A DNA stretch of 64,000 bases from Roseococcus suduntuyensis (GCF_014196305.1 NZ_JACIDJ010000002.1:434001-498000); one strand, 5' to 3'; counted from the stretch's first letter, positions 46,107-54,008 are shown. Made by a program: numbers and translations. Notes: generated from the sequence alone by a model not told the origin.

Positions 46107-47045
46107 TCAGGCAACGGCGAGGGCATGGGCCGGCAGGCGCGTCGCGCACCACAGCCGCACCTCGAGCGGACCCGGGAGTTGGGCGGTGCCGGCCAGCGCG
46201 CAACCCGCCCCGCCCAGCCAGCCGGCCATGGCGGCATCGTCGAAGCCCGGCCAGCGATGGGCGAAGCGGGACAGCACCTCGGTGCGGCCATGCGCGGCGA
46301 GGTCCAGCACCAGCAGGCTGCCCCCCGGCTGCAGCACCCGCGCGGCCTCGGCCAGCGCGGCCGCCGGGTCCTCGGCGTAGTGCAGCACCATCTGCATCGT
46401 CACCACGTCGAAGCGCGCATCCGCGAGCGGCAGGCGATACATGTCCGCCAGCCGCACGGAGCAGCGCTCCGCGAGGCCGCGTTCGGACAGCCGCGCGCGG
46501 GCCAGCGCCAGCATCTCGCGGCTGGCATCCACGCCGAGCGCCCGGCGCACGCGGTCGGCCAGCAGTTCCAGCAGCCGGCCTGTGCCGGTGCCGATGTCGA
46601 GCAGATGTTCCACGCCAGGCGGCAAAGCATCCAGCAGCGCCGCCTCGATGGCGCCGGCATCGAGGCCGAGGGCGCGGATTTCATCCCAGTCCATGCCGTC
46701 GCGGCGGAAGGCTTCGGAGGCGGCACGGGCCCGCTCGGCCGCGATGCGCGCGGCCTGGCGGCGGTCGGCCTGGAGCACGGGCTCGTCTTCCGGCAGGCGC
46801 GCCAGGATCAGCCGCGCGAGGTCGGCGCCGGCGGGAAGCTGGAAATAGACATGCGGCCCCTCGGGCAGGCGTTCCAGCAGATTCGCCTCGGCCAGCAGCT
46901 TCAGGTGGCGGGAGAGGCGCGGCTGGGACTGGCCCAGCACGGCGCAAAGCTCGGACACGTTGAAGGCCCCCCGGGCGCAGAGGGCCAGCAGCCTCAGGCG
47001 CGTCGGCTCGGCCGCGGCGCGCAATTGCGTGAGGAGGTCTTCCAT
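46107..47045 (-). CDS. ArsR-type regulator fused to SAM-dependent methyltransferase (SahR-like)
   Basis: 312 residues. Residues 1-90 are an ArsR winged helix (AAEPTRLRLLALCARGAFNVSELCAVLGQSQPRLSRHLKLLAEANLLERLPEGPHVYFQL). From about 140 a class I methyltransferase domain follows: EHLLDIGTGTGRLLELLADRV (SAM motif I), ALGVDASREMLALARARL, FDVVTMQMVLHYAEDPAAAL, ARVLQPGGSLLVLDL. Alphaproteobacterial regulators of this fusion type sit next to metF/metH and respond to S-adenosylhomocysteine in the SahR family. The gene directly precedes metH. A dyad at 47065-47078 lies 19 bases before its ATG and is its likely operator. Confidence 0.9.
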   Translation of the reverse strand: MEDLLTQLRAAAEPTRLRLLALCARGAFNVSELCAVLGQSQPRLSRHLKLLAEANLLERLPEGPHVYFQLPAGADLARLILARLPEDEPVLQADRRQAARIAAERARAASEAFRRDGMDWDEIRALGLDAGAIEAALLDALPPGVEHLLDIGTGTGRLLELLADRVRRALGVDASREMLALARARLSERGLAERCSVRLADMYRLPLADARFDVVTMQMVLHYAEDPAAALAEAARVLQPGGSLLVLDLAAHGRTEVLSRFAHRWPGFDDAAMAGWLGGAGCALAGTAQLPGPLEVRLWCATRLPAHALAVA

Positions 47046-47064
47046 GGGCTTGCAAATGGCATAA

Positions 47065-47078
47065 ACATATCCTTATGT
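47065..47078. promoter_or_regulatory. Candidate SahR-like operator ACATA-TCCT-TATGT
   Basis: A perfect 5-bp-arm inverted repeat with a 4-base spacer, in an AT-rich island (ATAAACATATCCTTATGT) that stands out in this GC-rich region. It lies in the 40-base gap between the SahR-like gene and the divergent CGCC protein gene, so one site could repress both directions. Confidence 0.6.
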
Positions 47079-47085
47079 CCAGCGC

Positions 47086-47442
47086 ATGACGTGGTCCATT
47101 GACGCCCGAATCCCGGTCCACCTGCTGGCGAACGAGGACAACCTCGCGCTGGCCCTCTCGCGCGGGAAACCCGCCGCCGTGCTGACGGCGGGGGGAGAGG
47201 CCGCGCCCGATGGCGCGGTGGCCATCACCGAGTTCAAGCCCGGCGAGGCCCCCCACGCCGCCGCCTGCGGCTGCTGCCTGGGCCGGGGCGAGGCGGCCAA
47301 GGCGCTGGACATGCTCTTCCAGGGGCGCGTGCGCGGCACCGTGCCCTGGTTCGACCGTGTGCTGGCGCTGGACCCGCATGGGGATGTGGCGGCCGCGCTG
47401 CGGGAGGATGCGGTGACGGCGGCGCGCTACCGAAGGGCCTAA
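47086..47442 (+). CDS. Small CGCC-motif protein of unknown function
   Basis: 118 residues, not recognised with certainty. PHAAACGCCLGRGEAAKALDMLFQGRVRGTVPWFDRVLALDPHG holds a CGCC cluster near residues 61-64 that could bind metal; the N-terminal SIDARIPVHLLANEDNLALALSRGKPAAVLTAG looks like a Rossmann-type strand-helix pair. Similar ACxCC...LDRLF proteins are, to my memory, found near CobW-type metal chaperones. Here it is divergent from the SahR-like regulator and shares its short operator region, hinting at a link with methionine or metal-cofactor metabolism. Its 3' end overlaps the convergent MarR gene by 4 bases. Confidence 0.65.
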   Translation: MTWSIDARIPVHLLANEDNLALALSRGKPAAVLTAGGEAAPDGAVAITEFKPGEAPHAAACGCCLGRGEAAKALDMLFQGRVRGTVPWFDRVLALDPHGDVAAALREDAVTAARYRRA

Positions 47443-47906
47443 TCCACCCCCTCCCCAGGAAACCTCTCCGCGATCCGTCCCAGCGCCACGTTCAGCACCG
47501 CGAGTTCCTCGGTGGTCAGGCCCTGCACCACCTCCGCCTCCATCTCCCGCGCCATGGGCACGATGGCGGCATGCACCCCCTGCCCGGCCTTGGACAATGC
47601 CAACCAGTGCAGCCGCGCATCCGCCGCATCGGCCGCGCGCTCCAGGAAGCCGCGCGCCTGAAGCTGCCGCACCGCGCGGCTGACCTTCACCTTGTCCATG
47701 GCGGTGCGCGCCGCGATCTCACGCGCGGGCAGCCGGCCGAAGCGACCCAGCACCGCCATCACCCGCCATTCCGGAATCGAGAGCCCGAAGGCCGCGCCAT
47801 AGCGGTCCGCGAAGCGGCGCGAGACGCGATTGGCCGCCACCGAAAGCCGGTAGGGCAGGAAGTCCTCCAGGCGGAAATCGGGCGCTTCGCTTGACATCAG
47901 TTGCAT
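47439..47906 (-). CDS. MarR-family transcriptional regulator
   Basis: 155-residue winged-helix repressor type: LSIPEWRVMAVLGRFGRLPAREIAARTAMDKVKVSRAVRQLQARGFLERAADAADARLHWLALSKAGQ contains the recognition helix and the D-x-R wing. ATG 47906 has GAGG about 10 bases upstream. It is divergent from the homogentisate dioxygenase-like operon with a gap of 56 bases, and MarR proteins in this position usually derepress aromatic catabolism in the presence of the substrate. Confidence 0.9.
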   Translation of the reverse strand: MQLMSSEAPDFRLEDFLPYRLSVAANRVSRRFADRYGAAFGLSIPEWRVMAVLGRFGRLPAREIAARTAMDKVKVSRAVRQLQARGFLERAADAADARLHWLALSKAGQGVHAAIVPMAREMEAEVVQGLTTEELAVLNVALGRIAERFPGEGVD

Positions 47907-47914
47907 TTGAAACT
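47899..47914. promoter_or_regulatory. Candidate MarR operator
   Basis: AGTTGCATTTGAAACT is an imperfect 16-base palindrome (AGTT-CA-TG-AACT conserved) that covers the start codon of the MarR gene and lies upstream of the divergent dioxygenase gene. Binding there would block the regulator gene and possibly the operon promoter. Confidence 0.45.
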
Positions 47915-47962
47915 ACCTCGGAGGCGACCGCAAGGCGGGAAAAAAGGCAGGGAAAAGCGTCC

Positions 47963-49105
47963 ATGGCCAGCAAACAATACATCGCCTTCCCGCGCAGCGA
48001 GGGCCTGTCCTCGCGCCAGGCCCATGCCGACCTGCCCCAGGGCACCTATGAGCGTGAGATGGGCAAGGAAGGTTTCTTCGGCCCCGCCACCCACATGTAC
48101 CACGCCAACCCGCCCACCGGCTGGACGCGCTGGGAGGGCCCGCTGCGCCCCCGCGCCTTCGACCTGGCACGCATCAACGCCGAGCAGCCCAGCCCCTGGG
48201 ACGCCGCCGACATCCTGCACAACGCCCATTGCCGCCTGCGCTTCTGGCGGGCGCCGGCCGCCATGGACCACCTGGCGCGCAACGCCGATGGCGACGAGCT
48301 GCTGTTCATCCACACCGGATCCGGCCGCCTGTTCTGCGACTACGGCCACATGCCCTTCCGCGCCGGCGACTACATCCTGCTGCCGCGCAGCACCATGTGG
48401 CGCATCGAGTGCGACGCGCCCGTGGCCGCCCTGCTGATCGAGGCCACCGGCAGCACCTACCAGCTGCCCGACCGCGGCATCCTGGGCAAGCACGCGCAGT
48501 TCGACCCGGCGGTGCTGGCCACGCCGGCGATAGACGACGCCTTCCGGGCGCAGCAGGGCGCGCGGGAGACGCGCGTGGTCATTAAGCGGCGCGACGCGCT
48601 CTCCACCGTCACCTATCCGTTCAACCCGCTGGACGCGGTGGGCTGGCATGGGGACCTGGCACCCGTGAAGCTCAACGTGGAGGACATCCGACCGCTGATG
48701 TCCCACCGCTACCACCTGCCGCCCAGCGCCCAGACCACCTTCGTGGCCAACCGCTTCGTGGTCTGCACCTTCACGCCCCGCCCCTTCGAGACGGACCCGG
48801 GTGCGCTGAAGGTCCCCTTCTTCCACAACAATGACGACTACGACGAGGTGCTGTTCTACCACGCGGGCGACTTCTTCAGCCGCGACAACATCCATGCCGG
48901 CATGATGACGCTGCACCCCTGCGGCTTCACCCATGGCCCCCACCCCAAGGCGCTGGGCAACGCCTTCACGCCAAAGAAGCCCGCGACCGACGAATATGCC
49001 GTGATGCTCGACACGCGCGACGCACTGGACATGGGCGAGGCCGCGCGCCAGGTGGAATGGGAGGATTATGCCTATTCCTGGGGCGTGAAGCCCCAGCCCC
49101 GATGA
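47963..49105 (+). CDS. Homogentisate 1,2-dioxygenase-like ring-cleavage enzyme
   Basis: 380-residue double cupin. The iron ligands match homogentisate dioxygenase: His in VPFFHNNDDYDEVLFYH, Glu in DYDEVLF, and His in MTLHPCGFTHGPHPKALGN. True HmgA proteins are about 430-450 residues with HSMMTPHGPD, so this shorter form may open a related hydroquinone-type ring (gentisate-like or alkyl-hydroquinone) instead. ATG 47963 gives MASKQYIAFPRSEGLSSRQAH. First gene of a five-gene + strand run with a beta-lactamase-fold hydrolase, an FAD monooxygenase, DUF2783 and an amidohydrolase. Confidence 0.8.
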   Translation: MASKQYIAFPRSEGLSSRQAHADLPQGTYEREMGKEGFFGPATHMYHANPPTGWTRWEGPLRPRAFDLARINAEQPSPWDAADILHNAHCRLRFWRAPAAMDHLARNADGDELLFIHTGSGRLFCDYGHMPFRAGDYILLPRSTMWRIECDAPVAALLIEATGSTYQLPDRGILGKHAQFDPAVLATPAIDDAFRAQQGARETRVVIKRRDALSTVTYPFNPLDAVGWHGDLAPVKLNVEDIRPLMSHRYHLPPSAQTTFVANRFVVCTFTPRPFETDPGALKVPFFHNNDDYDEVLFYHAGDFFSRDNIHAGMMTLHPCGFTHGPHPKALGNAFTPKKPATDEYAVMLDTRDALDMGEAARQVEWEDYAYSWGVKPQPR

Positions 49106-49177
49106 GGGCCCGGGACCGTTGCTGTCCAACGATGGGGACTGGGCTATGATGCCGCACAGTAAATTGGAGGAAAGCCC

Positions 49178-50302
49178 ATGGCCACGAAGCGACGCAGCCG
49201 GTCCCGCAACAGCCGGATCGTGCCCGCCAAGCCCGCGCCGCAGCCCGCCTCCATGGGGGCCGCGGCCGTGACATCCACTGACGCCCCGCCGGCCCCCGCC
49301 CCCGCGCCCTCGCCCGCCCCGCGGGCCGCGGGCTTCGCCTCCAGCCAGGATCTCGGCGAGAAGCGCATCTCCTTCGACGAGCTGGGCTCGGGCCTCTACG
49401 CCTACACCGCCGAGGGCGACCCGAATTCCGGCGTCGTCGTGGGCGACAAGGGCGTCCTGGTGGTGGACGCCCAGGCCACGCCTCTGCTGGCGCGCGAGGT
49501 CCAGTCGCGGATCGCGGGCGTCACCTCCCTGCCCGTCCAGAAGGTGGTGCTCACGCATTACCATGCGGTGCGCGTGCTGGGCGCATCCGCCTATGACGGG
49601 GCCGCGATCATCGCCTCCGATGCCACGCGCGACCTGATCAAGGAACGCGGCCAGCAGGACATGGACAGCGAGATCGGCCGCTTCCCCCGCCTCTTCCGCG
49701 GGCGGGAGGAGGTGCCGGGCCTCACCTGGCCCACCGAGACCTTCCGCGCCCGCATGTCGCTGTGGCAGGCCAAGCGCGAGGTGCAGATCATCCAGATCGG
49801 CCGCAGCCACACTTCCGGCGACACGGTGGTCTGGCTGCCGAAGGAGAAGGTGCTCTTCGCCGGCGACACGGTGGAGTCCGGGGCGACCCCCTATTGCGGC
49901 GACGCCTGGTTCAACGACTGGTCGGCCACCATCGCCGCCCTCCGCCGCCTGCGCCCCGAGAAGCTCGTCCCCGGCCGCGGCCCCGCCCTGACCACGAGGG
50001 CCGATTGCGAGCAGGCCCTGCACGAGACGGCCACCTATGTGGAGACGCTCTTCGCCATGGCCCTGGCCGCGGTGGAGAAGGGCTGGTCGCTCAAGCAGTT
50101 CTACGATGACGCCATGGACCGGATGCGCCCGCGCTACGGCCATTGGGTGATCTTCGACCACTGCATGCCCTTCAACGTCTCCCGCGCCTATGACGAGGCG
50201 AACGGCATCGTGAAGCCGCGCATCTGGACGGCCGAGCGCGACCTCGAGATGTGGCGGGCGCTCGAACAGGACGCGCCCCCCAAGCCGGCCGACGCGCCCT
50301 GA
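49178..50302 (+). CDS. Metallo-beta-lactamase-fold hydrolase with divergent metal motif
   Basis: 374 residues: a low-complexity basic and Ala/Pro-rich N-terminus of about 50 residues, then an MBL domain (ELGSGLYAYTAEGDPNSGVVVGDKGVLVVDAQ). The metal motif reads VVLTHYHAVRVLGASAY, where canonical HxHxDH would have Asp and His in place of Val and Arg. The downstream IGRSHTSGDTVVWLPKEKVLFAGDTV and VPGRGP segments are present. A good site (GGAGG 7 bases before ATG 49178) supports the start. The FAD monooxygenase begins one base after its stop. It may be a mono-metal hydrolase of a ring-cleavage product; this is inference. Confidence 0.85.
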   Translation: MATKRRSRSRNSRIVPAKPAPQPASMGAAAVTSTDAPPAPAPAPSPAPRAAGFASSQDLGEKRISFDELGSGLYAYTAEGDPNSGVVVGDKGVLVVDAQATPLLAREVQSRIAGVTSLPVQKVVLTHYHAVRVLGASAYDGAAIIASDATRDLIKERGQQDMDSEIGRFPRLFRGREEVPGLTWPTETFRARMSLWQAKREVQIIQIGRSHTSGDTVVWLPKEKVLFAGDTVESGATPYCGDAWFNDWSATIAALRRLRPEKLVPGRGPALTTRADCEQALHETATYVETLFAMALAAVEKGWSLKQFYDDAMDRMRPRYGHWVIFDHCMPFNVSRAYDEANGIVKPRIWTAERDLEMWRALEQDAPPKPADAP

Positions 50303-50303
50303 C

Positions 50304-51827
50304 ATGCGCTTCCCCGCAGCACCCCCCGGCCCGCCCGGTGAAACCGCCCCGGTGGTGGTGGCGGGCGGGGGCCTGGTGGGGCTGACGGCGGCGCTGGACC
50401 TCGCCCGGCGCGGCCTGCGCGTCGTTCTGCTGGATGAGGACGACCAGGTGAGCGAGGGCAGCCGCGCCATCTGCTTCGCCAAGCGCACGCTGGAGATCTA
50501 TGGCCGCCTCGGCCTCGGCCAGCGGTTTCTGGACAAGGGCATCACCTGGAATCGCGGCCGCGTCTTCCGCCAGGACCGCGAGGCCTACAGCTTCGACCTG
50601 CTGCCTGAGCAGGGTCACGAATACCCCGCCTTCGTGAACCTGCAGCAGTATTACGCGGAGCAATGGTTGGTGGAGGCCTGCGCTGCCACGGGCCTTGTTG
50701 ATCTGCGCTGGCGCCACCGGGTGGTGGCCGTGGAGAACCGCCCGGACGGTGCGCGCCTCGCCATCGAGACCCCCGGAGGGAACTACACGCTGCATGCCCG
50801 ATGGCTGCTGGCCTGCGACGGCGCCCGCAGCTTCATCCGCCGCGCGCTGGGCCTGCCCTTCGAGGGGCAGGTCTTCCGCGACCGCTTCCTCATCGCCGAC
50901 GTCACCACGAAAGCGGAATTTCCCACCGAACGCTGGTTCTGGTTCGACCCACCCTTCCACCCCGGGCAATCCGTGCTGCTGCACCGCCAGCCGGATGATG
51001 TGTGGCGGATCGATTTCCAGCTCGGCTGGGACGCGGACCCGGAGGCGGAGCGCGACCCCGAACGCGTGCGCGCCCGCGTCGCCGCCATGCTGGGGCCGGA
51101 GGTGGCGTTCGAGATCGCCTGGATCAGCATCTACACCTTCCGCTGCCGGCGCCTGGAACGCTTCCGCCATGGCCGCACGATCTTCCTGGGCGATGCGGCG
51201 CACCAGGTCTCGCCCTTCGGCGCGCGCGGCGGCAATGGCGGGGTGCAGGATGCGGACAACCTCTGCTGGCGCCTGGCCGCCGTGCTGGCGGGCGAGGCGC
51301 CCGAGGCGCTGCTCGATGGCTATGACGCCGAGCGCATCCCGGCGGCGGAGGAGAACATCCTCCACTCCACCCGCGCCACCGACTTCATCACGCCCAAGAA
51401 CGCCGCCGCGGCGGCCTACAGGGATGCCGTGCTGGAACTGGCCGAGGACCAAGCCTTTGCCCGTCCCTTCGTGAATTCCGGCCGCCTCTCCCGCCCCTGG
51501 TCCGGGCAGGAGGTGGCGGCGGATGCGCCGGTGCTGCGCGACAACACCCCCGACTGGCTGCTGCGCCATATCGGCACCGATGGCCGCTTCACGCTCGTGG
51601 CGCGCGACGCCGTGCCGCCCGCCCTCCCCGGCATCACGACCATCCTGCTGGCCGATGCGCCGCGGTCGGACGCGCTGCTGGACCATTCCGGCCTGGCCGC
51701 CGCGCGCCTGGGCCTGGCGCCCGGCGAGGCCGCGCTGTTCCGGCCCGACCAGGTGCTCGCCGCCCGCCTGCCGGCGACAGTGGCCGCGCCCATCCTCGCC
51801 GCGCATGACAGGGCGCTCGGCCGATGA
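50304..51827 (+). CDS. FAD-dependent aromatic monooxygenase (class A flavoprotein)
   Basis: 507 residues of the PHBH/MhpA type. The dinucleotide-binding start is VVVAGGGLVGLTAALDLARRGLRVVLLDED; the second FAD motif is HGRTIFLGDAAHQVSPFGARGGNGGVQDADNLCWRLAAVL; ARWLLACDGARSFIRRALGL is the DG motif that binds FAD and NAD(P)H. The C-terminal thioredoxin-like domain is short. Members hydroxylate phenolic rings, here plausibly making the hydroquinone that the upstream dioxygenase cleaves. It overlaps DUF2783 by ATGA. Confidence 0.9.
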   Translation: MRFPAAPPGPPGETAPVVVAGGGLVGLTAALDLARRGLRVVLLDEDDQVSEGSRAICFAKRTLEIYGRLGLGQRFLDKGITWNRGRVFRQDREAYSFDLLPEQGHEYPAFVNLQQYYAEQWLVEACAATGLVDLRWRHRVVAVENRPDGARLAIETPGGNYTLHARWLLACDGARSFIRRALGLPFEGQVFRDRFLIADVTTKAEFPTERWFWFDPPFHPGQSVLLHRQPDDVWRIDFQLGWDADPEAERDPERVRARVAAMLGPEVAFEIAWISIYTFRCRRLERFRHGRTIFLGDAAHQVSPFGARGGNGGVQDADNLCWRLAAVLAGEAPEALLDGYDAERIPAAEENILHSTRATDFITPKNAAAAAYRDAVLELAEDQAFARPFVNSGRLSRPWSGQEVAADAPVLRDNTPDWLLRHIGTDGRFTLVARDAVPPALPGITTILLADAPRSDALLDHSGLAAARLGLAPGEAALFRPDQVLAARLPATVAAPILAAHDRALGR

Positions 51828-52114
51828 CGCATCTGCGCACCGAACCGCGCGTGGCCGACCCCGACGCGCTCTACGCCCTGTTGATGGAGGCGCATCGCGG
51901 GCTGGACGACGCCGCCTCGCGCCGGCTGGACGCGAAGCTGGTGCTGATCCTGGCCAACCACATCGGCGATGCGGAAGTGCTGCGGGAGGCGGTCGCGCTA
52001 GCGCGCGGACGTGTCGCGCTGGCGCGCGGGGGTGTTGCGCTGGCGCGCGGGGGTGTCGCGCTGGCGGGCGGGGGTGTTGCGCTCGCCACGCAGGGGCGCA
52101 AATCTGGGGCATGA
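51824..52114 (+). CDS. DUF2783 protein with C-terminal heptapeptide repeats
   Basis: 96 residues. The first 58 residues (RVADPDALYALLMEAHRGLDDAASRRLDAKLVLILANHIGDAEVLREAVALA) are the helical DUF2783 core often found behind FAD monooxygenases of this type. The C-terminus is four to five copies of VALARGG encoded by a 21-base tandem repeat (51992-52075), absent from the family as I know it. Coupled by ATGA overlaps both to the monooxygenase and to the M20 amidohydrolase. Function unknown; perhaps an assembly partner of the monooxygenase. Confidence 0.8.
   Translation: MTHLRTEPRVADPDALYALLMEAHRGLDDAASRRLDAKLVLILANHIGDAEVLREAVALARGRVALARGGVALARGGVALAGGGVALATQGRKSGA
51992..52075 (+). repeat. 21-base coding minisatellite, four copies
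   Basis: Four full units of GTCGCGCTGGCGCGCGGGGG-T (with point changes) and a partial fifth, in frame in the DUF2783 gene, coding VALARGG. It ends just before the start of the amidohydrolase gene. Confidence 0.85.
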
Positions 52115-53271
52115 GCACCCCAGTCGAACAGATCGCCACCTGGCAGGATGAGTTCACCGCCATCCGCCGCGACATCCACGCCCACCCGGAACTCGGGCTG
52201 GAGGAACACCGCACCGCCGCCCTGGTCGCCGCCAAGCTGCGCGAATGGGGCATCGAGGTGCATGAGGGGGTGGGCCAGACCGGCGTGGTCGGCGTGATCC
52301 GCAACGGCAACGGCCTCGCCGTCGGCCTGCGCGCGGATATGGACGCGCTGGCCATGACCGAGGCCAATGACTTCCCGCACGCCAGCACCATCCCGGGCCG
52401 CATGCATGCCTGCGGCCATGACGGCCACACGACCATGCTGCTGGCCGCCGCCAAATACCTGGCCGCGACGAAGAACTTCAACGGCACCGTGAACCTGATC
52501 TTCCAGCCCGGCGAGGAGGGCGCCGGCGGCGCGCTGGCCATGCTGGAGGACGGCCTCTTCACCCGCTTCCCCTGCGATGCCGTCTACGGCATCCACAACA
52601 GGCCCGGCATGCCGCTCGGCGAATTCGGCCTGCGCGCGGGGCCGATGATGGCGGGTGTGGCCTTCTACGACATGGTCATCACCGGCAAGGGCGGCCATGG
52701 CGCGCGCCCCGAGACCACGCACGACCCCGTGGTGATGGGCGCGGCCGTGGTGCAGGCGCTGCAATCCGTCGTCGCGCGCAACGTGCCGGCGGCCGAGCGC
52801 GCCGTCCTCTCCGTCACCCGCTTCGACGCCGGCCAGGCCTACAACGTGATCCCGAACGAGGTGCGCCTGGGCGGCACCGTCCGCGCCTTCTCCAACGAGA
52901 TCATGGCGCTGGTGGAAAGCCGCATGCGCGCCATCGGCGAAGGCGTGGCGGCGGGCCTGGGCGGTTCGGCCGTGCTGGATTTCCGTGTCATCACCACGCC
53001 GCTGGTGAACGACGCGGCCGAGGCCGAGGCGCTGGGCGACGCCGCCGCCGAACTGGTGGGCGAGGGCCGGCTGAAGCGCGAATTCCCCGCCGTGATGGGC
53101 GGCGAGGATTTCGCCTACATGCTGGAGGCCTGCCCCGGCGCCTATATCGTCTGCGGCAATGGCGACAGCGCGGAGGTCCACAACCCCCGCTTCGACTTCA
53201 ACGACGAAGCCATCCCCTATGGCGCGGGCGTGCTGGCCGCGGTGGTGGAGCGGAAGCTGAAAGGTCTCTGA
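52111..53271 (+). CDS. M20-family amidohydrolase (hippurate hydrolase/aminoacylase-like)
   Basis: 386-residue metallo-amidohydrolase. RRDIHAHPELGLEEHRTAALVAAKL is the diagnostic N-terminus; metal ligands are visible in MHACGHDGHTTMLLAAAKYL, FQPGEEGAGGALAMLEDGLF and GIHNRPGMP, and near the end FPAVMGGEDFAYMLEACPG. Members remove acyl groups from N-acyl or N-aroyl amino acids. It is the fifth coupled gene of the MarR-controlled operon, so an N-aroyl amino acid conjugate could be the natural entry substrate. A strong G/C hairpin follows the stop. Confidence 0.9.
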   Translation: MSTPVEQIATWQDEFTAIRRDIHAHPELGLEEHRTAALVAAKLREWGIEVHEGVGQTGVVGVIRNGNGLAVGLRADMDALAMTEANDFPHASTIPGRMHACGHDGHTTMLLAAAKYLAATKNFNGTVNLIFQPGEEGAGGALAMLEDGLFTRFPCDAVYGIHNRPGMPLGEFGLRAGPMMAGVAFYDMVITGKGGHGARPETTHDPVVMGAAVVQALQSVVARNVPAAERAVLSVTRFDAGQAYNVIPNEVRLGGTVRAFSNEIMALVESRMRAIGEGVAAGLGGSAVLDFRVITTPLVNDAAEAEALGDAAAELVGEGRLKREFPAVMGGEDFAYMLEACPGAYIVCGNGDSAEVHNPRFDFNDEAIPYGAGVLAAVVERKLKGL

Positions 53272-53279
53272 ACATTCCC

Positions 53280-53303
53280 CTGGGGGGGACCTCACCCCCC
53301 CAG
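53280..53303. terminator. Bidirectional G7/C7 hairpin between convergent genes
   Basis: CTGGGGGGG (53280-53288) pairs perfectly with CCCCCCCAG (53295-53303) around a 6-base loop. It ends the M20 operon on the + strand; on the minus strand it covers the stop of the dienelactone hydrolase gene (TGA 53294-53292). Confidence 0.65.
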
Positions 53304-53957
53304 ATGCCGCGCGAAGAATTCCAGGGTGCGGCGCTGCGCCACCTCGGCATCGCCCTCCACATAGCTGCCGCGTTCCTCGCAGCCGAAGCCGTGACCGGCG
53401 CCCTTGTAGATGAAGACCTCCACCTCCGGCCGCGCCTGCTCGATGGCATGGACATCGGTGAGCGGAATGGAGGCGTCCACCTCCCCGAAATGCAGCTGCA
53501 CCGGGCAGCGCGGGGCCTCGTCCTTGGCGGCCGCGATGCCGCCGCCATACCAGCCCACCGAAGCCTGGAAGGCGCTGCTGCGCGTGGCACCATGCCAGGC
53601 GACCGTGCCGCCCCAGCAATAGCCCACGATGCCGCGCGCGGCGCCGGCGGGCAGGGCGCCGGCCGCGGCCAGGATGTCCAGCAGCGTCTTGTGCTCGTTG
53701 ATCTCGCCGCGCAGGGCACGCCCGCGCGTCACGTCGTCGCCGGTGTAGCCCAGCTCCACGCCGCGCTCGGTGCGGTCGAACAGGGCGGGCACCACCACCG
53801 CATAGCCCTCGGCCGCGAAGCTGTCGGCCACGCGGCGCATGTGGCGGTTCACGCCGAAAATCTCCTGCACGATGACCAGAGCGCGGGTCGCATCCTCGGG
53901 GCCGGCCTTGTAGGCGGCGAGGCGGTGGCCGTCGGCGGCGGTGAGCGCGATGTTCAT
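53292..53957 (-). CDS. Dienelactone hydrolase family protein
   Basis: 221-residue alpha/beta hydrolase. Catalytic residues fit carboxymethylenebutenolidase: Cys in GIVGYCWGGTVAW, Asp in LHFGEVDASIPLTDV and His in YKGAGHGFGCEERGSY. ALVIVQEIFGVNRHMRRVADSFAAEGYAVVVPALFDR is the usual N-terminal part. The operon of aromatic-degradation type genes on the other side converges upon it; a role in a catechol-type branch is possible but the family is broad. Confidence 0.92.
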   Translation of the reverse strand: MNIALTAADGHRLAAYKAGPEDATRALVIVQEIFGVNRHMRRVADSFAAEGYAVVVPALFDRTERGVELGYTGDDVTRGRALRGEINEHKTLLDILAAAGALPAGAARGIVGYCWGGTVAWHGATRSSAFQASVGWYGGGIAAAKDEAPRCPVQLHFGEVDASIPLTDVHAIEQARPEVEVFIYKGAGHGFGCEERGSYVEGDAEVAQRRTLEFFARHLGG

Positions 53958-54008
53958 GGGCAGGGCCTTTCCTGGACGGGTCGCGGGCGTTTCCTGTAGC
54001 TTCGCAGC

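Noticed and set aside
42027-47102. A 1691-codon open frame on the + strand opposite metH and the SahR-like gene
   Set aside because: It is the antisense frame of two well-supported genes in high-GC DNA; its translation is rich in His, Arg, Ala and Gly with no domain pattern.
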